From Candidatus Pelagibacter communis (lineage in GTDB: Bacteria > Pseudomonadota > Alphaproteobacteria > Pelagibacterales > Pelagibacteraceae): 50,000 nt of DNA. Position 1 is the stretch's first letter; each line of letters opens with the position of its first letter. Positions 7,653 through 16,313 of this stretch are shown here, one piece after another. The stretch lies in assembly GCF_001179845.1 (NCBI RefSeq), contig NZ_CVSB01000045.1, positions 1 to 50,000 of the forward strand. Direction: 5' to 3'. The notes below the pieces were generated by a model. That model saw nothing but the letters and a program-made list of their open reading frames with translations. It was not told where the DNA came from and made no database searches. The translations under genes were made by a program, and so were the position numbers.

Positions 7653-8344
7653 TGACAAAAAATATTTTAAATATTGGAATTCCAAGCAAAGGTAGACTTA
7701 GAAAAAATATTTTAAATATTTTTAAAAAAAATAAATTAAATCTCATTTCTGAAAGAGGAGAAAGAGATCTTTTAGGATCTATAAAACAATTTAAAAATAT
7801 TAAGATTTTATATCTTCATGCAAGAGAGATCATCGAAAGACTTGGAGACGGATCTTTGGACATAGGCTTTTCAGGCTTTGATTTATTAAAGGAAAGTGAA
7901 ATTAACACTCAAAAGAAAATTAATGTTTTAAAAAGATATGATTTTGGTAAGGCTACATTAGTAGTTGCAATTCCAGATCCATGGATAGATGTACAAACAG
8001 TTGCAGATTTAGAAGAAATTGCATTTGAATTTAAAGATAAGAAAAAGAAAAGATTAAGGGTTGCAACAAAATATCCAAACTTAACAAGGGAATTTTTGTT
8101 TTCAAAGGGCGTTACCCAATTCAAATTAATTGATAGTTTGGGTGCAACTGAAGCTTATCCTTTTACAGGCTCATCGGAAATAATTACAGATATTACTTCT
8201 ACCGGAGAAACGTTAAAAGCAAACAATCTACGTATTTTAAAGGATGGAGAAATATTAAGATCAGAGGCTTGCATGATGATTTCTAAGTCATCCAATAATA
8301 AAATGGGTCTTAAAAAAATAGTAAAATTACTTTCTAAAAATTAA
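7652..8344 (+). CDS. hisG: ATP phosphoribosyltransferase, short form
   Basis: 230 residues, the short HisG type that lacks the C-terminal regulatory domain and needs HisZ. It condenses ATP and PRPP in the first step of histidine synthesis. Seen are IGIPSKGRLR at the start, GSLDIGFSGFDLL, VATKYPNLTREF, the PRPP-binding-like GATEAYPFTGSSEIITDIT, and an ending near SEACMMIS. The ATG shares a base with the hisZ stop. With tRNA-His, hisS and hisZ it forms one continuous unit, so expression of synthetase and pathway entry are probably linked. Confidence 0.94.
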   Translation: MTKNILNIGIPSKGRLRKNILNIFKKNKLNLISERGERDLLGSIKQFKNIKILYLHAREIIERLGDGSLDIGFSGFDLLKESEINTQKKINVLKRYDFGKATLVVAIPDPWIDVQTVADLEEIAFEFKDKKKKRLRVATKYPNLTREFLFSKGVTQFKLIDSLGATEAYPFTGSSEIITDITSTGETLKANNLRILKDGEILRSEACMMISKSSNNKMGLKKIVKLLSKN

Positions 8345-8458
8345 GTCTTTCCAATAAATTAGTATAATTTTGATAATATCTAGATTTCTAATAATTGCAT
8401 AAAGTGCAACAATAACACATATAATAAAGAATATTTTTAATACTAAAATTAGTTCCAT
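8327..8458 (-). CDS. Possible 43-residue single-helix membrane protein
   Basis: On the minus strand a frame starts at the ATG whose complement is 8456-8458, begins MELILVLKIFFIICVIVALY and ends IYWKDLIFRK, overlapping the end of hisG by 18 bases. It has one hydrophobic helix and a basic C-terminus, an inside-positive pattern. There is no obvious ribosome-binding site and AT-rich DNA easily yields hydrophobic frames, so this is speculative. It would occupy most of the 178-base gap between hisG and rmuC, which otherwise shows nothing clear. Confidence 0.25.
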   Translation of the reverse strand: MELILVLKIFFIICVIVALYAIIRNLDIIKIILIYWKDLIFRK

Positions 8459-8522
8459 AAAGTATTTTTAAATATTTAAATACATTAATCAAATATTTAC
8501 GATAAAATAAAAAATTAGAATC

Positions 8523-9620
8523 ATGGATAATATATTGTTAATTTTACTAGTTTTGTTATTAGGTGGCGTTTTAGCTATTCTTTATCTAAATTTAAAAACT
8601 AAGCCAAAAGATGAAAATGAAAACAAAGAAGCTGAGGAAATAGCTAATTTAAAATCAGAAATATCAAGTTTAAAAGATACCTTAAATACTACAATCAATA
8701 GCTCACTTGGCGCAATGTCGACTTCCTTTAATAATCTATCAACTGGGGTTACTAAAGATATGACTGAAACTTTAACTAAGGTAGAGGAAAAGGTTGGTAA
8801 TTTTAATCAACAAGTTCAACTATTAAATCAAAGCCAAGAGGGGATAACTAAAATTTTAGCTGGAGTTAAGAAATATGGAACTCTTGCAGAATTTAGCTTA
8901 GATGCTCTAATTAAAGATTTGCTACCAGCCTCTCAATTCATGACAAATGTTAAAATGAAAGAGGACACCAGTGAAAATGTTGAATTTGCAATAAAGCTTC
9001 AAGGAGATGTTTTAGTTCCTGTTGATAGTCATTTTCCAGTAGAAAAATTCAAAGCAATTACCGATGGTCATGACGCGGAAGATAAAAGGGCTGTAGCAGA
9101 TGCTAGAGCAAAATTAGCCTCAGCGTTTAAAGCAAAAGCTAAAAGTGTTAATGAAAAATATATTGTTCCACCAAAAACTACTGATTTTGCAATCGTATAT
9201 GCTCCTACAGAAAGTTTATACAAAGAGTTAACTGAATACCAAGATCCAAGTACAAAAGAATTATTAACTCAAGAGTTAATGAAAAAATATAAAGTTGTAA
9301 TATGTGGACCTAATACCCTTTCTGCCTACTTACAGTCTTTACATATGGGATTTCAATCATTGAAGGTACAAAAAGGTGCAACGGAAATTTATAATCATTT
9401 AAAAACAATCAGTACAAGATTTTCTAAACATTTTGACAACATTATAGTTCTTAGAAAAAAATTAGAAGATGCTATGGGAGTTGTTGATAAATTTGGAACG
9501 GATGCAAGATCAATTTCAAGAACCTTAGAAAATATTAAAGATCCCGAGCAGGTTGAGAAAGCTTTACAAACTGAAAATGTAGAAAAATTTGTTGAACGAA
9601 ATAGGCAGCTTAAAAATTAA
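8523..9620 (+). CDS. rmuC: DNA recombination protein RmuC
   Basis: 365 residues. An N-terminal membrane helix (NILLILLVLLLGGVLAILYL, residues 3-22) precedes a predicted coiled coil to about residue 115, then the RmuC nuclease-like domain with YGTLAEFSLDALIKDLLP, KLQGDVLVPVDSHFP, PPKTTDFAIVYAPTES and GPNTLSAYLQSLHMGFQ. RmuC is linked to restraint of inversions at short repeats, and its domain is distantly related to PD-(D/E)XK nucleases. It opens a run of three DNA-processing genes, with an MGME1-like nuclease and an exonuclease I-like gene next. Confidence 0.92.
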   Translation: MDNILLILLVLLLGGVLAILYLNLKTKPKDENENKEAEEIANLKSEISSLKDTLNTTINSSLGAMSTSFNNLSTGVTKDMTETLTKVEEKVGNFNQQVQLLNQSQEGITKILAGVKKYGTLAEFSLDALIKDLLPASQFMTNVKMKEDTSENVEFAIKLQGDVLVPVDSHFPVEKFKAITDGHDAEDKRAVADARAKLASAFKAKAKSVNEKYIVPPKTTDFAIVYAPTESLYKELTEYQDPSTKELLTQELMKKYKVVICGPNTLSAYLQSLHMGFQSLKVQKGATEIYNHLKTISTRFSKHFDNIIVLRKKLEDAMGVVDKFGTDARSISRTLENIKDPEQVEKALQTENVEKFVERNRQLKN

Positions 9621-9657
9621 TTTCTTTTTTTCCTTAATAACGTCTATAAGAAATCTC

Positions 9658-10344
9658 ATGCAGTGGAATCAAAAATATGATTATCCAAAATCATCAAGAG
9701 CAACAGTTGATGGCATTAGAAGATACTTATTAGGGGAAACAAAATTACCAAGTGTTACTTCAATTTTAGATGCAACTCGATCTGAAGAAGATAAAGCAGC
9801 ATTAGCAAATTGGAGAGAAAGAACTGGGCAAAAAGAAGCTGAAGCAATTACAAGAGCAGCAAGTAGCAGAGGATCTCAAATGCACAACTATTTAGAGTCT
9901 TATTTACTTGGAAGAGAAAATTTAAGTTTTTTTGAAGATAATGAACAATACAAATTAATGGCCAAAGAGATTATAGAAAAAGGATTAAAAAATAGATTAG
10001 ATGAAATTTGGGGAGTTGAATGCACACTTTATTACCCAGAGAAGTATGCAGGTACCGCTGATTGTGTTGGAGTGTATGAAGGAAAAGAAACAATAATTGA
10101 TTTTAAACAAAGTAATAAACCCAAAAAAGCTGAGTATATAGATTCATGGCTTCTTCAAACAAGCGCATATTCATTAGCACATAACATTGTGTATAACTCC
10201 AATATCACTTCTTGTGTAATTTTGGTTTGCACAGTAGATAAATTATTCCAAGAGTTTAAAATTCAAGGGCATGATTTAATTGTTTATCAAAATTTGTTTT
10301 TGGGAAGATTAAAAAAATTTAACGAGCTATCGGATTTAACTTAG
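9658..10344 (+). CDS. PD-(D/E)XK exonuclease, MGME1-like
   Basis: 228 residues from the ATG at 9658; an upstream in-frame start would overlap rmuC and lacks family-like sequence. The active-site layout is clear: Glu in WGVECTLYY, Asp in AGTADCVGVYEG, the D-x-K pair in IIDFKQSNKPK, and the trailing QTSAYSLA helix. The N-terminal part reads LPSVTSILDAT, then ANWRERTG and RGSQMHNYLESYL, the arrangement I associate with the mitochondrial single-strand exonuclease MGME1 and RecB-like phage proteins. It probably degrades DNA ends in repair or replication. It lies between rmuC and an ExoI-like gene, six bases before the latter. The exact family needs a profile search. Confidence 0.75.
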   Translation: MQWNQKYDYPKSSRATVDGIRRYLLGETKLPSVTSILDATRSEEDKAALANWRERTGQKEAEAITRAASSRGSQMHNYLESYLLGRENLSFFEDNEQYKLMAKEIIEKGLKNRLDEIWGVECTLYYPEKYAGTADCVGVYEGKETIIDFKQSNKPKKAEYIDSWLLQTSAYSLAHNIVYNSNITSCVILVCTVDKLFQEFKIQGHDLIVYQNLFLGRLKKFNELSDLT

Positions 10345-10350
10345 GATTTT

Positions 10351-11787
10351 ATGGATAAAATAGTAATTTACGATACAGAAACAACAAATAGCACAATTTG
10401 GGGCTCAATAATTGAAGTAGGTGCGGTAGTTGTCGATAAAAACTTAAAAGAAATTGGTAAGCTTAATATTCGTGGCAGAATGCCTGAAGGTGAGGTTCCA
10501 AGCGCAAAGGCCTTATTGGTTAATTCAACAAGTATTGATTTACTTACCAAAGGAAATTATTCGCATTACGATTTTTTAGGAGCTGTCGAAAACTTTTTCT
10601 CAAAAGCTGGCCCAGCATTGTTTATGGGTTGGAGTAATTTAAATTTTGACAGAAGAATGTTTCATTTTAATTTTTTTAAAGGGAACAGATATCCATACAT
10701 TACACACTCATCACCCAATAAAGAACATGATGGTTTACATGTTGCAAGAGTAGCTCAAACCTTGAATCCTGAAACATTAAAGACTGAATTAACAGAAGCA
10801 GGCAATGAAAGTCTTGCTCTAGAGGGTTTAGCTAGACAACAAGGTTTTGATACATCTCAACAACACACAGCTTATCATGATGCGTTCACAAGCTTAAAAA
10901 TTCTTCGAATTATAAAAGATAAACATAAAGACAATTGGGAAAATTTTTTAAGTACATCTACAAAAAATAGTGTTGAAACTATCTTAAAAAGTGAGGGGAT
11001 TTATTCAATTTTCGAAAATGTTAAGGGAAAAAATATGATGTATCTTGTCTCTACATTACATTCAGATCATTGTTTTCATCCATCATATGCATCTTGGGGA
11101 TATTTATTTGATTTAAGAAGAGATCCTGAACCTTTGTTAAATTTATCAATAAATGATCTTAAAGTTTATTTAAAAAAGTTTAGTCCTAAAGCACTTAGAG
11201 TAATCAAAACCAACAAAGCTCCTGTAGTTCTTGATAAAAAGTTTGCATTAAAAGAGAAGGCATATGCTGACTTAGATTTAGAAACAATCCAGAAAAGAGC
11301 AAAAATGGTTAGAAATAGTGAAAATTTTTGTAAAAATATTCAAATTATTAATAGAGAGGCCGCTGAAGAAAAAGCTCAAACTCAAACCCAGGAAGATCTA
11401 TTACCAGAGGAAACTTTATATGAGAAATTTATTCCTAATATAGATACCCAATTGTTTAAAACTTGGCATAGTTCTTCTTGGGAAGATAAATTAAGAATGT
11501 TGGATAAGTTTCAAGACAAAAGATGTAGTTGGTTTGGGCAAAAAATTATTTATCAAGAAGCACCACATATCTTGCCACCAGATTTATATAAAAATATAAA
11601 AAGTGAAATTGCTAGACGAATTTTGAGTAAAAATAGAGAAAAGTGGCAAACTATAGGAATGGCTTACCAAGAAATTGATACCTTAAGAGATCAGGCATCT
11701 AATAGAGACGATGAAGAAGAACTAAAAAAATTAGATGAAATAAATGAATTTATTATGTCTATAGAAAAAAAATATGAAATTTCCTAG
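10351..11787 (+). CDS. Exodeoxyribonuclease I-like DEDDh 3'-5' exonuclease
   Basis: 478 residues, almost the length of E. coli ExoI (SbcB). DEDDh motifs are ExoI YDTETT at residues 7-12, ExoII NLNFDRRMF near 92-100, and ExoIII HTAYHDAFTS near 172-181. The stretch NESLALEGLARQQGF before ExoIII matches the spacing in ExoI. The C-terminal half (AYADLDLETIQKRAKM, then a helical region) corresponds to the ExoI-specific domains. ExoI removes 3' single strands in mismatch and recombinational repair. It follows the MGME1-like nuclease by six bases, so the two are probably co-expressed. An sbcB symbol is likely but not certain. Confidence 0.8.
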   Translation: MDKIVIYDTETTNSTIWGSIIEVGAVVVDKNLKEIGKLNIRGRMPEGEVPSAKALLVNSTSIDLLTKGNYSHYDFLGAVENFFSKAGPALFMGWSNLNFDRRMFHFNFFKGNRYPYITHSSPNKEHDGLHVARVAQTLNPETLKTELTEAGNESLALEGLARQQGFDTSQQHTAYHDAFTSLKILRIIKDKHKDNWENFLSTSTKNSVETILKSEGIYSIFENVKGKNMMYLVSTLHSDHCFHPSYASWGYLFDLRRDPEPLLNLSINDLKVYLKKFSPKALRVIKTNKAPVVLDKKFALKEKAYADLDLETIQKRAKMVRNSENFCKNIQIINREAAEEKAQTQTQEDLLPEETLYEKFIPNIDTQLFKTWHSSSWEDKLRMLDKFQDKRCSWFGQKIIYQEAPHILPPDLYKNIKSEIARRILSKNREKWQTIGMAYQEIDTLRDQASNRDDEEELKKLDEINEFIMSIEKKYEIS

Positions 11788-11821
11788 TTGACTTTAAGGC
11801 TCTAATTAATAGAAAAGATAT

Positions 11822-12139
11822 ATGCTTACAAATTTTAAAGACGAAGATTTTGATACTAAAATTAAAAATGAGGATATTTCAGTCATTCAGTTTTCAGCTG
11901 AGTGGTGTGGCCCATGTAAGGCACTAAAACCAGTAATGGATAAATTATCTGATGAATATAAAGATAGGGCTGGTTTTTATTATGCAGATATTGAAGATGG
12001 TGGAATTAATACTGGAAGTGCAGCGGGAATTAGAGGTGTACCGACAGTTATTATTTACAAAAAAGGTGTTGAAGTAGATAGAAAAGTTGGTGGAGTTCCC
12101 GAAAGTCATATGAAAGAATTTTTAGATAAAAATATCTAA
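11822..12139 (+). CDS. trxA: Thioredoxin
   Basis: 105 residues with the redox site WCGPCK (Trp28 to Lys33), the cis-proline region IRGVPTVIIYKKG near residue 73, and a C-terminal helix. It reduces cytoplasmic disulfides, including ribonucleotide reductase. No signal peptide is visible. Its stop overlaps the stop of folC on the opposite strand by four bases. In many alphaproteobacteria trxA lies next to folC, often in the same direction; here they converge. Confidence 0.94.
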   Translation: MLTNFKDEDFDTKIKNEDISVIQFSAEWCGPCKALKPVMDKLSDEYKDRAGFYYADIEDGGINTGSAAGIRGVPTVIIYKKGVEVDRKVGGVPESHMKEFLDKNI

Positions 12140-13404
12140 TTTAAATTTAATACTTCTCCAGCAAGATAAAGAGATCCAGTAATTAGGATAATGTCGTTTT
12201 CCTTGACAGGAATTGACCTAATTGCTTCCTCTATACTTTCTTTATAATTGATATTCTTGAAGTTATTTAGCTTATCTTTTAGATCTTTTCCTTTAATTGA
12301 ATTTGGCTGATTAGGAATATCAATAGTAGTTAAGGTTTTAACATTCATAAAGTAACTCATAAATTCGTTATGATCTTTATTAGCCATCATTCCTAAGATG
12401 ATGTGCTTATTGCAATTTAAACTTTCTAAATATTCATTTAATACTTTTGCCCCTAAAGGATTATGTGAACCATCAACAAATAATTGATGATTTTTTGTAA
12501 GTTCTTTGAGTTTACCAGACTTTATTTCCTGTAATCTTGCAATACTATTTATTTTTGTAATTCCTTGTTGAATATGTTCATCCTTAATATTAAAATCTTT
12601 TGTAGCTCTTAACGTTGCGATTGCAGTTGAGATATTTTCTAATTGAAATTGGCCCTTAACATTTGGCATTGGTAATTTTATTCCACCCAATTGATCCTCA
12701 TAATAAAAGAAATTATTTTCTTTCATTGTAAAACTATAATTTTCATTATGAAAAAACTTATTTGAACTATTATTTAATATTGTTTTTTTTATACTTTCTG
12801 AAATTTCTCTAGAACTTTGTTTTGCAACTATAATATTTGAATTTAAAAGTGACGAAGTTTTCTCAAATATAATTTTTTCAATAGTTTTCTCGCTTTCAGG
12901 TAGCCAATCTAAATGATCAAGACCAATAGAAGTTACAACACTAGCCAGATTATCTTTAAGGATATTTGTTGCGTCAAATCTATGAAATAGGCCAGTTTCT
13001 ATTAAGTTGATATTATCTGGATATTGAGAAGCTTTTAAAAAATAAGCTGCAGTTAATATCTCAAAAAAAGTAATAGGTTCATTGTTATTAGCGTTTTCAA
13101 TTTCTTCAAACAAATTTGCTAACTCTTCATCATTGATTTCTTGGTTATTAAATACAAACCTTTCATTGATACTCTTGATATGAGGGCTAGTGTAGATATT
13201 ACATTTAATGTTTGCCTCTTTTAGAATAGCAAACATCGCTTGAATGGTTGAGTACTTTCCATTTGTCCCTACAATTGAAATTGCTTTGAGTTTGTGTTGG
13301 GGGTTTCCTAATTTTTGACAGAGATTTTGTATACGATCTAAATTTAAATCTATTTCTTTAGGATGCAGCTCTTGTAAGCGACTGACTATCTTCCGAAGTT
13401 TCAT
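12136..13404 (-). CDS. folC: Folylpolyglutamate synthase / dihydrofolate synthase
   Basis: 422 residues. FolC joins glutamate to dihydropteroate and extends folate polyglutamate tails. The start at 13404 lies 47 bases inside accD and is supported by the family N-terminus LQELHPKEIDLNLDRIQ. The Mur-ligase P-loop reads GTNGKYST (residues 46-53) with Tyr51 where the family has Gly (GTNGKGS); the codon is TAC on reading the DNA. Other blocks are TSPHIKSINERF, TSIGLDHLDWL, FVDGSHNPLGA and LGMMANKDH. It ends the ihfB-to-folC run. The Tyr change might affect ATP binding, but all other blocks are intact, so it is probably functional. Confidence 0.92.
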   Translation of the reverse strand: MKLRKIVSRLQELHPKEIDLNLDRIQNLCQKLGNPQHKLKAISIVGTNGKYSTIQAMFAILKEANIKCNIYTSPHIKSINERFVFNNQEINDEELANLFEEIENANNNEPITFFEILTAAYFLKASQYPDNINLIETGLFHRFDATNILKDNLASVVTSIGLDHLDWLPESEKTIEKIIFEKTSSLLNSNIIVAKQSSREISESIKKTILNNSSNKFFHNENYSFTMKENNFFYYEDQLGGIKLPMPNVKGQFQLENISTAIATLRATKDFNIKDEHIQQGITKINSIARLQEIKSGKLKELTKNHQLFVDGSHNPLGAKVLNEYLESLNCNKHIILGMMANKDHNEFMSYFMNVKTLTTIDIPNQPNSIKGKDLKDKLNNFKNINYKESIEEAIRSIPVKENDIILITGSLYLAGEVLNLN

Positions 13405-14287
13405 TTTGCTCAGAATTTATAACAGAATTTTGCTTTAAGAGTATTGATAATAAAGTTCCTATTTTGAATGCAAGATATTTACGCTCAACAATCAAATCAA
13501 CAAAACCTGTTTTTTCCACATATTCACTTTTTTGAAAACCCTCAGGTAATTCTTCTTTAACGGTTCCTTGAATAACTCTTGCACCCGCAAAAGCAATTAA
13601 TGCACCAGGTTCAGCAATATGAATATCGCCCAACATTGCATAAGAAGCTGTGATACCACCTGCCGTTGGATCCGTAATGCATACCAAATATGGTAAACCA
13701 TTTTTCTTTAATTCATTAATTGCAAGGGTTGTTCTAGTCATTTGAGAGAGTGAAATTAAACTTTCCATCATTCTCATTCCTCCCCCCGCACTAATGCATA
13801 AAAAAGGAGTTTTGTTTTCTATAGCATGTTGAATTCCATATAAAAAAGCTTCTCCTTCAGCAGCGGCCATAGAAGCACCTAGGAAATCAAAGTCAGACGC
13901 AACTGCAGTAATTTTAATATTATTGATGGTTCCACAAGTAACCATCATTCCACACTCCATCCCTGTTTTTTTACGAGCATTTTTTAATCTCTCTTTGTAG
14001 GGTTTTGAGTCTGTCCAGTTTAAAGGATCATCTTTTGGTATAGGCGTCTTAAATACCTCATAATTATTTTTACCAAACAAAATATCAAATCTTTGTCTTG
14101 GTTTAATTCTATGATGTTTGTTGCAATCTGGGCAAACCCATAAGTTTTGTTCTAAATCTTTTTTAAGAATTGGACCTCTACAACAGCTTGTCCAATCACT
14201 TTTTGCAATATCTTCTTTTGTAGCTCGTTCATGAAAAGCAGTTTTTATTTTTTCACCTGCTTTTATTATTTTTGTAATCCAATTCAT
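13358..14287 (-). CDS. accD: Acetyl-CoA carboxylase carboxyltransferase subunit beta
   Basis: 309 residues. With AccA it transfers carboxyl from biotin to acetyl-CoA, making malonyl-CoA. The zinc-ribbon region is WTSCCRGPILKKDLEQNLW followed by VCPDC. The second pair is normal (Cys52, Cys55), but the first is Cys35-Cys36 in place of C-x2-C. The crotonase-like core is clear: SAGGGMRMMESL, ITDPTAGGITASYAMLGDI and AFAGARVIQGT. The gene overlaps trpA by four bases at its start and folC by 47 bases at its end, the alphaproteobacterial trpA-accD-folC order. Its partner accA lies at 35227. Confidence 0.95.
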   Translation of the reverse strand: MNWITKIIKAGEKIKTAFHERATKEDIAKSDWTSCCRGPILKKDLEQNLWVCPDCNKHHRIKPRQRFDILFGKNNYEVFKTPIPKDDPLNWTDSKPYKERLKNARKKTGMECGMMVTCGTINNIKITAVASDFDFLGASMAAAEGEAFLYGIQHAIENKTPFLCISAGGGMRMMESLISLSQMTRTTLAINELKKNGLPYLVCITDPTAGGITASYAMLGDIHIAEPGALIAFAGARVIQGTVKEELPEGFQKSEYVEKTGFVDLIVERKYLAFKIGTLLSILLKQNSVINSEQNETSEDSQSLTRAAS

Positions 14288-15084
14288 TTAATCTTATTTT
14301 TTAATCTTTTAACTATATTAGTAACATTTGTGACAGGATTTTGTCTTTTATTAATTGAGTCTGAAATTTCTTTACAAATTGCACTTCCAACCACCAATCC
14401 ATCAGCTTTTTTTAGAGATTTTATTGTTTTTTCTGTAATTCCGAATCCAATAACAACATTCTTAGATTTGTTTTGATTTTTAATTTTGCTGTATCTTTCA
14501 AGTATTTTTTTAGGAGAAACTTTTAGTTTTCCTCCGGTAGTTGATAGCATACTGATGTAATAGACCATATCATGGGAGTCTTTGATGATTTTTTTTAATC
14601 TTATCGAAGTTGTGGTTGGAGAAACTAATTGAATAAAGTTAACTCCTCTTTTTTTACATTTAGCAGCAAATTTTTTATTTTCAGGATAAGGAAGATCTAC
14701 TACTATTAAACCATCAACTTTTACTTTTTTACATTTATCTAAAAATTTATTTTCATTATATTGAAAGATCATATTATAATAACCCATCAAAATAATTGGT
14801 TTATTTTTTTTTGATTTTTTAAAATCTTTTGCTATTGAAAAAACATCATTAATTTTTATTCCGTTTTTAATTGCTCTATATGCGCTAGTTTGAATTTGGC
14901 CACCATCAGCAATTGGAGTGTTGTGAGGAAATCCTAGTTCACAGATATCCGCATAATTAGAAATTGATTTAAGTATCTCTATTGATTTCTTTTTAGTGTT
15001 ATCACCTGCAACAGTATAAGTAAGTAGTGCCGGTCTATTTTCATTTTTTGCATTTTGAAATGCTTTACTTAATAAAGAAGTCAT
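14284..15084 (-). CDS. trpA: Tryptophan synthase alpha subunit
   Basis: 266 residues. TrpA cleaves indole-3-glycerol phosphate to indole, which is channelled to TrpB. Catalytic Glu49 is in CELGFPHNTP and Asp60 in IADGG, at the same numbers as in enterobacterial TrpA. The flexible loop 6 region reads ISMLSTTGGK, keeping the Thr-Gly pair but otherwise unlike the common GVTGA. The phosphate-binding GFGI and DGLVVGSAI blocks are intact. The start overlaps the trpB stop by one base. The partner-facing loop is divergent, which matters because TrpB is divergent too. Confidence 0.92.
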   Translation of the reverse strand: MTSLLSKAFQNAKNENRPALLTYTVAGDNTKKKSIEILKSISNYADICELGFPHNTPIADGGQIQTSAYRAIKNGIKINDVFSIAKDFKKSKKNKPIILMGYYNMIFQYNENKFLDKCKKVKVDGLIVVDLPYPENKKFAAKCKKRGVNFIQLVSPTTTSIRLKKIIKDSHDMVYYISMLSTTGGKLKVSPKKILERYSKIKNQNKSKNVVIGFGITEKTIKSLKKADGLVVGSAICKEISDSINKRQNPVTNVTNIVKRLKNKIK

Positions 15085-16313
15085 TATTTTTTACCTAATC
15101 TTTCTCTTAAAATATCACGATCTTTTTTTGCGTCCCCACAAGAATTAACAATGATGATCGTGTCTTTACTTAATTTAGGTGCAATTCTAATAGCTTCTGC
15201 AAATGCATGACTAGGTTCTAAACTTGGATTTAAATTTTCATATTTTGTAACCATTACATGTGCTTTGAGGGCATCCTCATCTGTTGCATAAGTGTATCTT
15301 GCTCTTTTAGTATCTTTTAAAAAACAATGAATAGGGCTAACACCTGGATAATCTAATCCGGCACTAATAGACTCTGTATCATTAATTTGCCCTTCGCTAT
15401 TTTGACAAAGATAAGATGCTGCTCCATGTAAAATTCCAATTTTAGCATTTTGGCTTAATGGTGCTGCATGAAGCTTTGATTTTTTAGGTCCACCAGCTTC
15501 AACACCAATTAATTCAATTTTTTTTCTGTCGTAGTCAATAAATTCACTCCAAAAACCATAAGCAGAGCTTCCTCCACCAACGCAGTTGATAAGTTTAATC
15601 TTATTTGGAAGTTTTTTAAATTCTGATTTTAATTGTACTTTTAATTCTCTAGAGATTTGTGCTGTACTCCAACCACAAATTTTAACAAATATATTTGGAC
15701 CAACAGTACTTCCAACACACATATGAGTGTTATCACAATTAGACACCCAATATCTCATACACTCACTAACGGCATCCACTAGTGTTTGACTGCCTGAATA
15801 AACTGGAACTATTTCAGCTCCATTTTTTCTCATTGCATCACAGTTAGGTTTTTGTCTTTTAATATCTTTTGCCCCCATAAATATTTTACATTTGAGGCCA
15901 AATTTTTTAGCTGCCATACTAAGCATTTTACCTGCATACCCAGCTCCAGTATCACCAACGATATACTTCTTACCCATTGCTTTACAAATAAGTGCATGAA
16001 CAGTTGCATTGTAAATTTTATGAGCCCCTCCATTAGCCTCGGAGACAACCTTTGCCCAAATCTGAGCACCACCTAAATGATTTGTTAAATTGTCTAATTT
16101 TACAAATGAAGTAGGAGTTCCAATATAATTTTTAAAATAAAAATCTCTTTTTTTTAAAAATTTTTTATCTTTTCTAAGTTTCTTGAACTCATTTGTTAAA
16201 TCTTCTACAGGTTTTTTTAAAGTTTCAGGAATAAAGCTTCCTCCGAATTTTCCTCCCCAAAATCCGTATCGATCGTGCTGATCAATTAAAGGAACTCCTT
16301 TTTTAAGTTTCAT
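15084..16313 (-). CDS. trpB: Tryptophan synthase beta subunit, divergent active site
   Basis: 409 residues. TrpB condenses indole and serine using PLP. The fold signature is clear: GGKFGGSFIPETL at the start, PLP lysine Lys99 in NGGAHKIYNA, phosphate loop VGGGSSAYG, and ISAGLDYPGVSP. Several usually fixed positions differ: the catalytic Glu in AETGAGQHG is Asp121 in GDTGAGYAG, the Gln-His after it is Tyr-Ala, the block before the lysine lacks the REDLNHT consensus, and the C-terminal NLSGRGDKD is NSCGDAKKD, placing Cys at the Ser that contacts PLP nitrogen. Position in trpF-trpB-trpA supports the name. Activity may be reduced or altered. Confidence 0.85.
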   Translation of the reverse strand: MKLKKGVPLIDQHDRYGFWGGKFGGSFIPETLKKPVEDLTNEFKKLRKDKKFLKKRDFYFKNYIGTPTSFVKLDNLTNHLGGAQIWAKVVSEANGGAHKIYNATVHALICKAMGKKYIVGDTGAGYAGKMLSMAAKKFGLKCKIFMGAKDIKRQKPNCDAMRKNGAEIVPVYSGSQTLVDAVSECMRYWVSNCDNTHMCVGSTVGPNIFVKICGWSTAQISRELKVQLKSEFKKLPNKIKLINCVGGGSSAYGFWSEFIDYDRKKIELIGVEAGGPKKSKLHAAPLSQNAKIGILHGAASYLCQNSEGQINDTESISAGLDYPGVSPIHCFLKDTKRARYTYATDEDALKAHVMVTKYENLNPSLEPSHAFAEAIRIAPKLSKDTIIIVNSCGDAKKDRDILRERLGKK

